Positions 7,173-14,168 of a stretch of 23,112 bases of DNA are shown here, piece by piece (position 1 is the stretch's first letter; each line of letters starts with the position of its first letter). This DNA is from Candidatus Omnitrophota bacterium (GTDB lineage Bacteria > Omnitrophota > Gorgyraeia > Zapsychrales > Fredricksoniimonadaceae), in the NCBI GenBank assembly GCA_023247575.1, contig JAHFGE010000011.1, forward strand, positions 1 to 23,112, given 5' to 3'. The translations under genes were made by a program, and so were the position numbers. A model generated the notes under the pieces. That model did no database searches and was not told where the DNA came from. It was given only the letters and a program-made list of their open reading frames with translations.

Positions 7173-7209
7173 AAAGGCCTCGCTCCCCCTAGGGGGAGCG
7201 AGACCTTTT
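7172..7209. terminator. Bidirectional intrinsic terminator between convergent genes
   Basis: A 19-bp hairpin (arms 7172-7190 and 7191-7209) with one mismatch. Its GC-rich core, CTCGCTCCCC against GGGGAGCGAG, is bordered by AAAA on the left and TTTT on the right. It therefore works on either strand, serving the methyltransferase gene (+) and the pilin genes (-). Confidence 0.93.
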
Positions 7210-7234
7210 ATATTCCCTTAAAAACTTACATCAT

Positions 7235-7636
7235 TTACGGAAACAAAACACCGCCCGTTGTTATGGTTTCAGTGGTTGACCCCGAACTACCAACGGTCAC
7301 TGGCGTTGCCGTGAACGTATAACTAGCTATAGCGAAGGTACAGGCAAACGTATAACCAGAGATAGTCTCACCACAATACGATTTATTGGTGTACGGTGGC
7401 GTTGCTCCTGTCAGGGAAGTCTCATTTCCTGGATAATTTCCAGGGTTGGCTGCGGCATAAGTTTCTGAGGCGGTAGAAAGCGTCTTAAGAGTTGCTTTCG
7501 CTAAGGCGTCATTGGCTGACATTTTAGCGCGAAGCAAATTCGGGATTGCGATAGCTGCCAATAAGGCAATAATAGCCACCACAATCATGATTTCTACCAG
7601 TGTAAAACCTTTGGATTTAAGATGACGTGTTTTCAT
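7235..7636 (-). CDS. Type IV pilin / major pseudopilin, copy 2 (distal)
   Basis: A 133-residue prepilin with a short basic leader and a class III signal, KSKG|FTLVEIMIVVAII, cleaved after G10, with the conserved Glu at mature position 5. The hydrophobic N-terminal helix continues to IAIPNLLRAKMSANDALAKA. The small globular part has two cysteines (CGETISGYTFAC), probably a disulfide, and a Thr/Ser/Gly-rich end. About 16 of 133 residues differ from the pilin just upstream, and long stretches are identical in DNA, so this is a recent tandem duplicate. A strong AAGGAG lies 6 nt before the ATG. The downstream terminator at 7172-7209 ends the transcript. Confidence 0.93.
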   Translation of the reverse strand: MKTRHLKSKGFTLVEIMIVVAIIALLAAIAIPNLLRAKMSANDALAKATLKTLSTASETYAAANPGNYPGNETSLTGATPPYTNKSYCGETISGYTFACTFAIASYTFTATPVTVGSSGSTTETITTGGVLFP

Positions 7637-7649
7637 GGTATTCTCCTTA

Positions 7650-8048
7650 TTATGGTGTCAATACTCCCCCCGTTGTCATGGTTTCAGTGGTTGTCCCCGA
7701 ACTACCAACGGTCGTTGGCGTTGCCATGAACGTATAACTAGCTGTAGCGAAGGTACAGGCAAACGTATAACCAGAGATAGTCTCACCACAATACGATTTA
7801 TTGGTGTACGGTGGCGTTGCTCCTGTCAGGGAGGTTTCATTTCCTGGATAATTTCCGCTGTTGGTTGTAGCGTATGATTCCGACGCTGTAGAAAGGGCAC
7901 GAAGGGTTGCTTTCGCTAAGGCGTCATTGGCTGACATTTTAGCGCGAAGCAAGTTCGGGATTGCGATAGCTGCCAATAAGGCAATAATAGCCACCACAAT
8001 CATGATTTCTACCAGTGTAAAACCTTTGGATTTTAGAGGTTCTCTCAT
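7650..8048 (-). CDS. Type IV pilin / major pseudopilin, copy 1 (proximal)
   Basis: A 132-residue prepilin, MREPLKSKG|FTLVEIMIVV, nearly identical to the next gene over the N-terminal helix. Divergence is limited mainly to the leader, a central patch (SESYATTNSGN against SETYAAANPGN) and the C-terminus. The frame includes a TTG at 8051, but the ATG at 8048 lies 6 nt from AAGGAG and is preferred. The second pilin follows after 13 nt. Translation may be controlled by the leader at 8049-8237, where the Shine-Dalgarno bases can be paired. Filaments built from two near-identical pilins, or dosage, are both possible. Confidence 0.92.
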   Translation of the reverse strand: MREPLKSKGFTLVEIMIVVAIIALLAAIAIPNLLRAKMSANDALAKATLRALSTASESYATTNSGNYPGNETSLTGATPPYTNKSYCGETISGYTFACTFATASYTFMATPTTVGSSGTTTETMTTGGVLTP

Positions 8049-8237
8049 CAAATTCTCCTTCCGATTTTGAAGGGCAACGGAAAGACTTTTGAGAACTGAT
8101 GAGTAGTATTGAGTGTATGATGACGTTTTATTCTCTCAATCTGTGTCTTTAGTCTTTGATTGCCCTGCCCCTGCTCTTGGCGAACCACGGTTCACCCTTA
8201 CCAGTTAACCTCCTTTCTAAGCGCATCTTTGATGCCT
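8049..8237 (-). promoter_or_regulatory. Long structured 5' leader of the pilin genes; candidate RNA switch
   Basis: The predicted transcript has about 190 nt before the first pilin. In order on the minus strand it holds a GCATC/GATGC hairpin, an AAAGGAGG sequence, a strong hairpin (8196-8179, GGTGAAC/GTTCGCC with tetraloop) and a long-range two-part stem. That stem pairs GGGCAA (8165-8160) with TTGCCC (8077-8072) and AAAGAC (8157-8152) with GTCTTT (8086-8081). A competing stem pairs CCTTC (8073-8069) with GAAGG (8061-8057), covering most of the Shine-Dalgarno AAGGAG (8060-8055). The two stems share bases 8072-8073 and cannot both form in full. By eye it does not match the GEMM-I or cyclic di-GMP-II consensus. 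Confidence 0.55.
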
Positions 8238-8243
8238 AAACAA

Positions 8244-8272
8244 AGGATAACATGCCTACTAACCATTGTCAA
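8244..8272 (-). promoter_or_regulatory. Sigma70-type promoter for the pilin genes
   Basis: TTGACA (8272-8267), a 17-nt spacer and TATCCT (8249-8244), just downstream of the pilC stop codon. Transcription would start near 8237. The pilins can therefore be expressed independently of the assembly genes upstream. Confidence 0.7.
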
Positions 8273-8299
8273 ACGTTAAGACAAATTTCATTGGACCCA

Positions 8300-9520
8300 T
8301 TATGTATGAAGCGCTTGGGTTAAACTCAAAATAGGCATAAACAATGCCACCACAATAAAACCAACCACAATTCCTAAAAAAGCAATAATAAGAGGTTCAA
8401 TTAATTTAGTCAACCCTTCAACAGCCGTATCGACCTGTTCATCATAAAATTCCGCCACTTTAGAAAGCATTTTCTCCATCTGTCCGGATTTCTCACCGAT
8501 AGCAATCATGTGGGTAACCATAGGGGGAAACACCTTGCTTTTAGACAAAGGTACCGTAATACTTTCGCCTTGCCGAACACTGATTTTAATGTCATCAACT
8601 AAAAGCTCGATCTCACGATTCCCACAGGTTTTTCCTACAATATCCAAGGTTTCCAGAATCTCTACCCCGCTTTGGGAAAGTGTAGCAAAGGTTCGGCTAA
8701 AACGACTGATCGCAACTTTACAAACCATATCGCCAAAAATGGGCAATCGTAACGCCAGCGCATCTATCTGTAGCCGACCTTGTGTCGTCCGGCGATATCT
8801 GTTAAATCCGAAAACGATGATCACGATACCACCTATTAAAATATAAAATTGATTTTGCATGAATTTACTCAAGTCAATGAGCATCTGAGTGATGGCGGGT
8901 AATTTTGAGCCCAACGAATCATAAATAGTAGCAAACGTTGGGACTACCTTGATAATAAGAACAGTGGTAATCAATAGGGCCATGCTCACGACAACCGATG
9001 GATAAATCATAGCTGCTTGGACCTTTTGTTTTAGCTTTTCTGTTTTTTCCAGATAAAGTGCCACACGATCAAGAATCGAGCTTAATACACCGCCTGTCTC
9101 GCCTACATTTAACATATTAACATAGAGTTGGTCAAAAATCTGAGAGTGCTTGGCGAAAGCCGCGGAAAGGTTGTTGCCTAATTGAATATCCTGCCGAATA
9201 GTACTGATGGTCTGTTTAAAAGTCAAACTAGAGGCCTGCTCACCCAAGGCTTCCAAAGCCTGTAAAATAGGTATGCCAGCATCTATCATGGTGGCAAATT
9301 GACGGGTAAAAACAACAAGGTCTTCGGATTTAACCTTCTTACCCTTTTTGATTTTAGGGGCCGAGGCATGTCCGCTGGAAGTTTTTTCTTCCTCAATGCT
9401 GATAATAATCAAATTGCGTTTGCGCAATTCAGCAACAACCATGGATTCATTATCTGATGAAATTTTACCGGATACGCTCCCCCCTTCTTGATCTCGAGCT
9501 GTATATTTATAAGTAGACAT
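8300..9520 (-). CDS. pilC: Type IV pilus / type II secretion inner-membrane platform protein PilC/GspF
   Basis: A 406-residue protein, normal for PilC. It starts MSTYKYTARDQEG and has two repeated T2SSF domains: one from about residue 70 (FTRQFATMIDAGIPILQALE) and one from about residue 275 (FSRTFATLSQSGVEILETLD). Hydrophobic helices lie at about 170-200, 220-240 and 375-400, the last ending the protein in the usual way. PilC sits in the inner membrane and couples the assembly ATPase to pilin polymerisation. The frame extends to an ATG at 9601 inside the preceding gene, but the extra residues are not PilC-like and AGAGGA precedes the chosen ATG. It follows the small MshEN protein by 11 nt. 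Confidence 0.93.
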   Translation of the reverse strand: MSTYKYTARDQEGGSVSGKISSDNESMVVAELRKRNLIIISIEEEKTSSGHASAPKIKKGKKVKSEDLVVFTRQFATMIDAGIPILQALEALGEQASSLTFKQTISTIRQDIQLGNNLSAAFAKHSQIFDQLYVNMLNVGETGGVLSSILDRVALYLEKTEKLKQKVQAAMIYPSVVVSMALLITTVLIIKVVPTFATIYDSLGSKLPAITQMLIDLSKFMQNQFYILIGGIVIIVFGFNRYRRTTQGRLQIDALALRLPIFGDMVCKVAISRFSRTFATLSQSGVEILETLDIVGKTCGNREIELLVDDIKISVRQGESITVPLSKSKVFPPMVTHMIAIGEKSGQMEKMLSKVAEFYDEQVDTAVEGLTKLIEPLIIAFLGIVVGFIVVALFMPILSLTQALHT

Positions 9521-9531
9521 AAGGGAGTCCT

Positions 9532-9957
9532 CTAGTAATAAAGGCGGGCAATAGCCTCTTCTATTTCTGATTTTGTAGAAATAAACGTCGCCACACGGCA
9601 TTTGGTCAACGCTTCTAATTTTATCTTTCTGTCATCGGTTAAGGGGTTGGTCATCACCACACTTAAAACATTCCCGATGCGATCTAAAGGTATGAGTCTC
9701 TCCTTTTGGGCCATCTCTTTAGGAATAAGCCTTAATACTTGTGGATCAATATCATATTTGCCCACGGCAATGTAAGGGAGACCGCATTGCACCACCAAGG
9801 CCACCACAATATCCCTCTCTGCAAGATAGCCCAACTTTACCAGAATTTCACCAATAAAGCCATTTTCTTCTTTTTGCACTGCCAGAGCATGATCAAGTTG
9901 TTCTTTGGTGATGTAGTGGCGTTTCACCAGAATCTCGCCAATTAAAGGCTTATCCAT
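9532..9957 (-). CDS. Stand-alone MshEN / T2SSE_N domain protein (between pilB and pilC)
   Basis: A 141-residue protein that is only the N-terminal regulatory domain of GspE/MshE ATPases, with no ATPase part. Two successive 24-residue MshEN-type motifs are visible: residues 5-28 (IGEILVKRHYI through LAVQ) and 34-57 (IGEILVKLGYL through LVVQ). In MshE such motifs bind cyclic di-GMP; the leading Arg of the consensus is replaced by Leu and Phe here, so binding is uncertain. The C-terminal half (ERLIPLDRIGNVLSVVMTNP) is the T2SSE_N alpha/beta fold. A strong AAGGAG precedes the ATG. Gaps of 11 nt on both sides place it firmly in the pilus operon. Confidence 0.85.
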   Translation of the reverse strand: MDKPLIGEILVKRHYITKEQLDHALAVQKEENGFIGEILVKLGYLAERDIVVALVVQCGLPYIAVGKYDIDPQVLRLIPKEMAQKERLIPLDRIGNVLSVVMTNPLTDDRKIKLEALTKCRVATFISTKSEIEEAIARLYY

Positions 9958-9968
9958 ACAAACTCCTT

Positions 9969-11672
9969 CTAATTTTCCTCAAAGGAAGAAATGCGGTATA
10001 CTTCTTCTAATGTAGTCTCTCCCTCACACATTTTACCAATACAATCGTCGAAAAGCAATTGCATCCCCTGTTTTTCCTGCGCATAAGAAGAAATTTCATC
10101 CGACGATTTTCCACGAATTAAAAGATCGCGCACTTCATCATCAATAACCAAAATTTCCGTAATCCCAAGACGACCAGAATAACCTGTATTGCGGCAGTGC
10201 TGACATCCTTTGCCTTCGTAAAAAACAGTGCCTGGCTTTATTTTATGCTGGATTTTTTTAAAAGCCTGCAGTGGAATATCCACCGGATGCTTGCAAAAAG
10301 GACAAATCCGACGACAAAGGCGCTGTGCACAAACCAGCAATAAACTGGAGGCCACCAAAAAAGGTTCCAATCCCATATCCACCAAACGTGTCACCGCTCC
10401 AGCCGCATCATTGGTATGCAAAGTGGAAAGCACCAACTGGCCTGTCAGTGACGCTTTAATGGTGATATCGGCAGTCTCCGCATCACGAATCTCTCCCACC
10501 ATGACAATATCGGGTGACTGACGCATAATAGCTCTTAATCCCAAGGCAAAATTAAGCCCTATGTCATGCCTGGCTTCAATTTGTGTCAAACCGTCAACCA
10601 GATACTCTACAGGGTCTTCAATAGTAATGATATTGCGATCTGGCGTATTAAGTTTACTAACAATCGAATATAATGTCGTTGACTTACCGCTGCCGGTGGG
10701 GCCTGTGACTAAGATCATGCCAAACGGTTTATAGATCATCCCCTCTAAAATATCTACGGAATGTTTCGAAAAGCCTAATTTTCCCAGACCTATGGACAAA
10801 TTAGCTTTATCTAACACACGCATAACGATTTTTTGTCCATAGGTGGTCGGCAACAGGGAGATACGAAAGTCTATTTCGCCTGAGGCCGTGCGCATTTTAA
10901 AACGGCCATCCTGAGGCAACTGAAAAGAAGCGATGTCTAGACGAGACATAATTTTAATCCGCACGGTAACTGCATTCTGACTCTCTGCGGGAACGGTTAA
11001 AATGTCTTGTAAAATACCATCAATACGATAACGAACGCGCATGCCATCAGCAGAAGGCTCCATATGAATGTCAGAGGCCCGCTGGCGAATGGCTTCTTTA
11101 ATGATCAAATTGACCATGCGAATAATAGGGGGCTGGTCTCCTGCCTCGGCATCCACATTGATCTCTTCAGGGTGCCCCTGAATAATCTCTAAGTTTACTT
11201 GGGGCATATTCGCGGTCACTTGAGCAATGGTTGGGGCTGCCGAAGCGTAAAACTGATCTAAGGTCTTGAGAATTTGTGAATGGCTAGCGAGAACAACTTC
11301 AATAGTTTTATTGGTAATATTACTCACATCATCGACGGCAAACACATTTAATGGATCAGAAATAGCTACGGTAAGAGTTTCGCCCAAACTGGAAAGAGGA
11401 ACTATTTCATATTTACGGGCGACTTTTTCAGAGACAATTTTTTTAAGTTGTTCATCCAAACGATATTTGGTCAAATCAATAGAAGGAATCCGTAACTCTC
11501 TGACTAAAAGCACCAATAGATCCTGCTCGGAAATAATGCCCTGCTTGATGAGGGTTTTAGCCAGCCCCGGGGCCTTATCCCGATGGTCCTGTATTAAAGC
11601 ATCCAAGTCCCTAGGGTTGACATTGGGCAACTTGCGAAGTGCTTTAAATATTTTTTCTCTCGTCAATTCCAT
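9969..11672 (-). CDS. pilB: PilB/GspE-family assembly ATPase (second of two)
   Basis: A 567-residue hexameric secretion ATPase. A degenerate N-terminal T2SSE_N domain (about 1-160) is followed by the ATPase: Walker A GPTGSGKST, Asp box IEDPVEY, Walker B-region DIVMVGEIRDAETADI and His box LSTLHTND. A zinc site is formed by CPFCKHP and CQHCRNTGY, and TEIL lies near the C-terminus. It powers pilin polymerisation or secretion. The frame continues upstream to 11732 inside the preceding ATPase gene, but the ATG at 11672, five nt after that gene's stop codon, gives the natural N-terminus and suggests translational coupling. The assignment as PilB rather than GspE is by context (next to PilC) and is not certain. 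Confidence 0.9.
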   Translation of the reverse strand: MELTREKIFKALRKLPNVNPRDLDALIQDHRDKAPGLAKTLIKQGIISEQDLLVLLVRELRIPSIDLTKYRLDEQLKKIVSEKVARKYEIVPLSSLGETLTVAISDPLNVFAVDDVSNITNKTIEVVLASHSQILKTLDQFYASAAPTIAQVTANMPQVNLEIIQGHPEEINVDAEAGDQPPIIRMVNLIIKEAIRQRASDIHMEPSADGMRVRYRIDGILQDILTVPAESQNAVTVRIKIMSRLDIASFQLPQDGRFKMRTASGEIDFRISLLPTTYGQKIVMRVLDKANLSIGLGKLGFSKHSVDILEGMIYKPFGMILVTGPTGSGKSTTLYSIVSKLNTPDRNIITIEDPVEYLVDGLTQIEARHDIGLNFALGLRAIMRQSPDIVMVGEIRDAETADITIKASLTGQLVLSTLHTNDAAGAVTRLVDMGLEPFLVASSLLLVCAQRLCRRICPFCKHPVDIPLQAFKKIQHKIKPGTVFYEGKGCQHCRNTGYSGRLGITEILVIDDEVRDLLIRGKSSDEISSYAQEKQGMQLLFDDCIGKMCEGETTLEEVYRISSFEEN

Positions 11673-11677
11673 ATCTG

Positions 11678-13396
11678 TTAATCGGCTATAGTTAAACGAA
11701 CTACTTCTTCTAAACTTGTTAAGCCACGGCAAGCTTTCAGTACAGCATCTTGCCTCATGGTTTTCATCCCTTGTTCACGAGCACATGTTTTTATTTCCAA
11801 CTCGGAGGCGCGTGCCAAAATTAATTCCCGCACCTTGGCCGTTAAAATCAGTATCTCAGTAATACCGACACGACCCTGGTAGCCGGTATTAAAACATTTA
11901 TCACAGCCTTTCGGTTTATAAAAAACCATATTGTGCTCGGGCATTAATTGATCAACCCGAAACTGTTTAATGCCTTCTTTGGGAAGGGTATAGGATTGGC
12001 GGCATTTAGTGCATACCCGACGGATGAGCCGCTGAGCTACAATAGCAATGACGGAAGAACAAATTAAAAAAGGCTCTACCCCCATGTTGATCAGACGCGT
12101 AATGGAACCAGCTGCTGTGGTTGTATGTAACGAGGAAACCACTAGATGACCAGTCAAAGCCGCTTTAACAGCAATGTCTAACGTATCTGCATCACGGATT
12201 TCTCCAATAAGGATAATATCCGGATCCTGACGTAAAATAGAACGTAACGCCGAAGGAAAGGTCAATCCCACTTCTGTACGGATATTGACCTGAGTAAAAT
12301 TTTTAATTTGAAATTCCACAGGGTCTTCTACAGTAATAATATTCTTACCAGGACTATCAATATGTTTGAGGATAGCATACAAAGTCGTGGTCTTACCGCT
12401 ACCCGCGGGGCCACAGGCTAAAATCATTCCATGCGGTTTTTGACAACTTTCTTTTAAGCGAGCCAATGAATCGGCCTCGAATCCCAATTTATCAATATCA
12501 AGCATTTCTAAATTCTTATCTAAAATACGCAAAACCACTTTTTCTCCTAAAGCTGTTGGCAAAACACTCACACGAAAATCAACCTCATTGCCCCTGGGAT
12601 CGCTGACACGAAAACGTCCGTCTTGAGGCAAACGGTGTTCGGCAATATCCAGATTGGAGATAACCTTCAGACGAGAAACAACAGGAAAATGCAGCATTTT
12701 GGCCATGCGGTCTATCTCCCGAATTAAACCATCTACACGATAACGAATGCGTAAGCTCCCTTCCAATGGTTCAATAAAAACATCACTAGCCCTAGCCGTA
12801 ATGGCCTGTTGAATAATGGTATTGGTCAAGGTAATAATGGGGGCTTCCTGGGTTATATTCTCAATTTCCTTTTTGTCCATTCTCCCGGTGGCTTCTTTGA
12901 CCAATTCCAAGTCTTCTGCCTCTTTAATATCTTTCAAAATTTCATTTAAACTGGCTTTCGTATCTTCGGTGTAGAAACGACTGATGGCCATTTTAATATC
13001 TTGGGGCCGGGCCATCACCACATTAACGGACATTCCAGTGGTCGCACGAACATTATCAATGGCGAACACATTTAAGGGATCGGCCATCACCATGGTCATT
13101 TGATCACCGATTGCTGCAATAGGGATCAATTGATAGGTTTCCGCAAGAGTACGAGGAATCAGTTTTAAAATTTCTGAATCAACTTTTAACAAAGACAAAT
13201 TAATAATGGGAATGTGAAGGGCTTCACTGAGAGCTAGGGATAGTTGATCTTCCGAAACGAGTTTAAGTTTAAGCAGCACGTTACTGAGTTCTCCTCCGTG
13301 GGCTTTTTGCTCTTTAAGGGCGTGTTCCATATCGGAGGCTGATACAAGATTGTCCCGCAGTAAAACCTCTTTAAGCCGTTGAGTTAAGGGCAGCAT
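11678..13396 (-). CDS. GspE/PilB-family assembly ATPase (first of two)
   Basis: A 572-residue paralogue of the next gene with all catalytic elements: GPAGSGKTT (Walker A), VEDPVEF (Asp box), DIILIGEIRDADTLDI (Walker B region), SSLHTT (His box) and the zinc pairs CTKC and CDKC. The N-terminal MshEN-like domain starts RLKEVLLRDNLVSASDMEH; the second motif is weaker, with Ala where the final Gln is expected. Two complete ATPases in one operon could drive different filaments or form a mixed motor; neither looks like a PilT retraction ATPase, which would be shorter and lack this N-terminal domain. GAGGT lies 8 nt before the ATG. It follows the small MshEN protein by 85 nt. Confidence 0.9.
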   Translation of the reverse strand: MLPLTQRLKEVLLRDNLVSASDMEHALKEQKAHGGELSNVLLKLKLVSEDQLSLALSEALHIPIINLSLLKVDSEILKLIPRTLAETYQLIPIAAIGDQMTMVMADPLNVFAIDNVRATTGMSVNVVMARPQDIKMAISRFYTEDTKASLNEILKDIKEAEDLELVKEATGRMDKKEIENITQEAPIITLTNTIIQQAITARASDVFIEPLEGSLRIRYRVDGLIREIDRMAKMLHFPVVSRLKVISNLDIAEHRLPQDGRFRVSDPRGNEVDFRVSVLPTALGEKVVLRILDKNLEMLDIDKLGFEADSLARLKESCQKPHGMILACGPAGSGKTTTLYAILKHIDSPGKNIITVEDPVEFQIKNFTQVNIRTEVGLTFPSALRSILRQDPDIILIGEIRDADTLDIAVKAALTGHLVVSSLHTTTAAGSITRLINMGVEPFLICSSVIAIVAQRLIRRVCTKCRQSYTLPKEGIKQFRVDQLMPEHNMVFYKPKGCDKCFNTGYQGRVGITEILILTAKVRELILARASELEIKTCAREQGMKTMRQDAVLKACRGLTSLEEVVRLTIAD

Positions 13397-13481
13397 TGTT
13401 TTTACCTCATGATCAAATCTTCAAGATGTTCACTCGGTATTATGCCAAGTGTTACAAATTTTAAGAAGACGACACGAGGCC

Positions 13482-13931
13482 TTAAGATAACTCATAATAG
13501 CGCTTGATGGCATCATTAATATCAGTAGCTGTACTAACGAACGCCTGTACCATACAGTTCGTAATAAGCTCTACATCTTCCAAAGCGCTTAAATTCAGGG
13601 GATTGGCCATGGCTAGGGTTAAGCTTTTGCCAATTTTGTCGATAGGAATGAGGCAATATTTTTTACAAATATTGATTGGAACCACTGCCAAAACGTCAGG
13701 AGCAATTTCATAGTTGGATAAAGGCAAATAAGGAAATCCGTATTGAGCTGTCAATGCTTGGACAATATCCTGCTCAGTGGAATATTTTAACTTAACCAAA
13801 GCCTCGCCAAAAAGTAAACCCTGTTCCTTTTGGATTTTGAGCGCCTTTTCTAACTGTACCTGGTTAATCATACCGCGCTCAAGAAGAATTCCCCCTAATT
13901 GCTTATTGATAATTTTGCGTAAATGTCCCAT
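13482..13931 (-). CDS. Stand-alone MshEN / T2SSE_N domain protein (operon head)
   Basis: A 149-residue paralogue of the domain protein at 9532-9957. Two 24-residue motifs are seen at residues 11-34 (QLGGILLERGMINQVQLEKA through KIQ) and 40-63 (LFGEALVKLKYSTEQD through TAQ). The first is the closest match in this window to the cyclic di-GMP-binding consensus RLGxxL, with Gln for Arg. The ATP-binding part is absent, and the C-terminal half follows the T2SSE_N pattern (CLIPIDKIGKSLTLAMANP). The ATG at 13931 is chosen over a GTG at 13943 because the upstream codons lie in the structured repeat. No Shine-Dalgarno sequence precedes it, and its start codon is part of the repeat terminus. Confidence 0.82.
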   Translation of the reverse strand: MGHLRKIINKQLGGILLERGMINQVQLEKALKIQKEQGLLFGEALVKLKYSTEQDIVQALTAQYGFPYLPLSNYEIAPDVLAVVPINICKKYCLIPIDKIGKSLTLAMANPLNLSALEDVELITNCMVQAFVSTATDINDAIKRYYELS

Positions 13932-14023
13932 AAATGATGACACAACTTACGGACGAGCAGTGCGAGGAACGTAAGTTGTTGTCAGAATTTATCCCGAGTG
14001 TAACGAGGGATTTCCTTAAATCC
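13930..14023 (-). repeat. Structured dispersed repeat, copy 2 (at the start of the MshEN gene)
   Basis: Minus strand order: GGATTT/AAATCC mini-hairpin, CCCTC, GTTACA, CTCGGGATAAATTC, then a 14-bp stem with a one-base bulge after the fourth pair. The arms are 13984-13970 and 13951-13938 (TGAC and ACAACTTACG pairing blocks) with an 18-nt loop. It closes with TC and ATTTAT. The flanks equal those of copy 1 while the stem is unrelated. The last two bases are the first two of the gene's ATG. Confidence 0.78.
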
Positions 14024-14077
14024 ATTGCAATCTTAACATAAAAATTTCTTAAAATAAACTCATAATCAATCTAAATG

Positions 14078-14168
14078 ATCCCTCTAGGCATATCCATCTC
14101 AAAAGTTCGGGATAAATTCACATAGTGACTTATGTTCACTTCGTTCCATAAGTCACATGTTCATTTAA
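14078..14168 (+). repeat. Structured dispersed repeat, copy 3 (at the 3' end of rodA, opposite orientation)
   Basis: Plus strand order: ATCCCTC, a longer 20-odd-nt spacer, TTCGGGATAAATTC, then arms 14120-14134 and 14147-14160 (ACAT and GTGACTTATG pairing blocks). The one-base A bulge follows the fourth pair as in copy 2, and the loop is 12 nt. It closes with TC and ATTTAA, overlapping the rodA stop codon. Copies 2 and 3 face each other and fill most of the 233-bp rodA-MshEN gap. Confidence 0.75.

Noticed and set aside
8049..8237. GEMM-type cyclic di-GMP riboswitch in the pilin leader
   Set aside because: The leader contains a GGGCAA element but lacks the GEMM-I core spacing and the tetraloop-receptor pattern, and also lacks the cyclic di-GMP-II core. 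It is kept as an unclassified structured leader.
8508..8846. 112-codon plus-strand reading frame opposite pilC
   Set aside because: Antisense shadow; composition follows the pilC codons and no initiation signal is seen.
11266..11691. 141-codon plus-strand reading frame opposite the pilB N-terminus
   Set aside because: Antisense shadow of a strongly conserved ATPase gene, with no motif of its own.
13397..13481. Sigma54-type promoter (TTGGCAT) before the first ATPase gene
   Set aside because: The -12 GC element is absent at the required spacing.
14024..14077. Promoter for the pilus operon in the AT-rich gap after rodA
   Set aside because: Several TA-rich hexamers occur but none has a -35 match at 16-18 nt.
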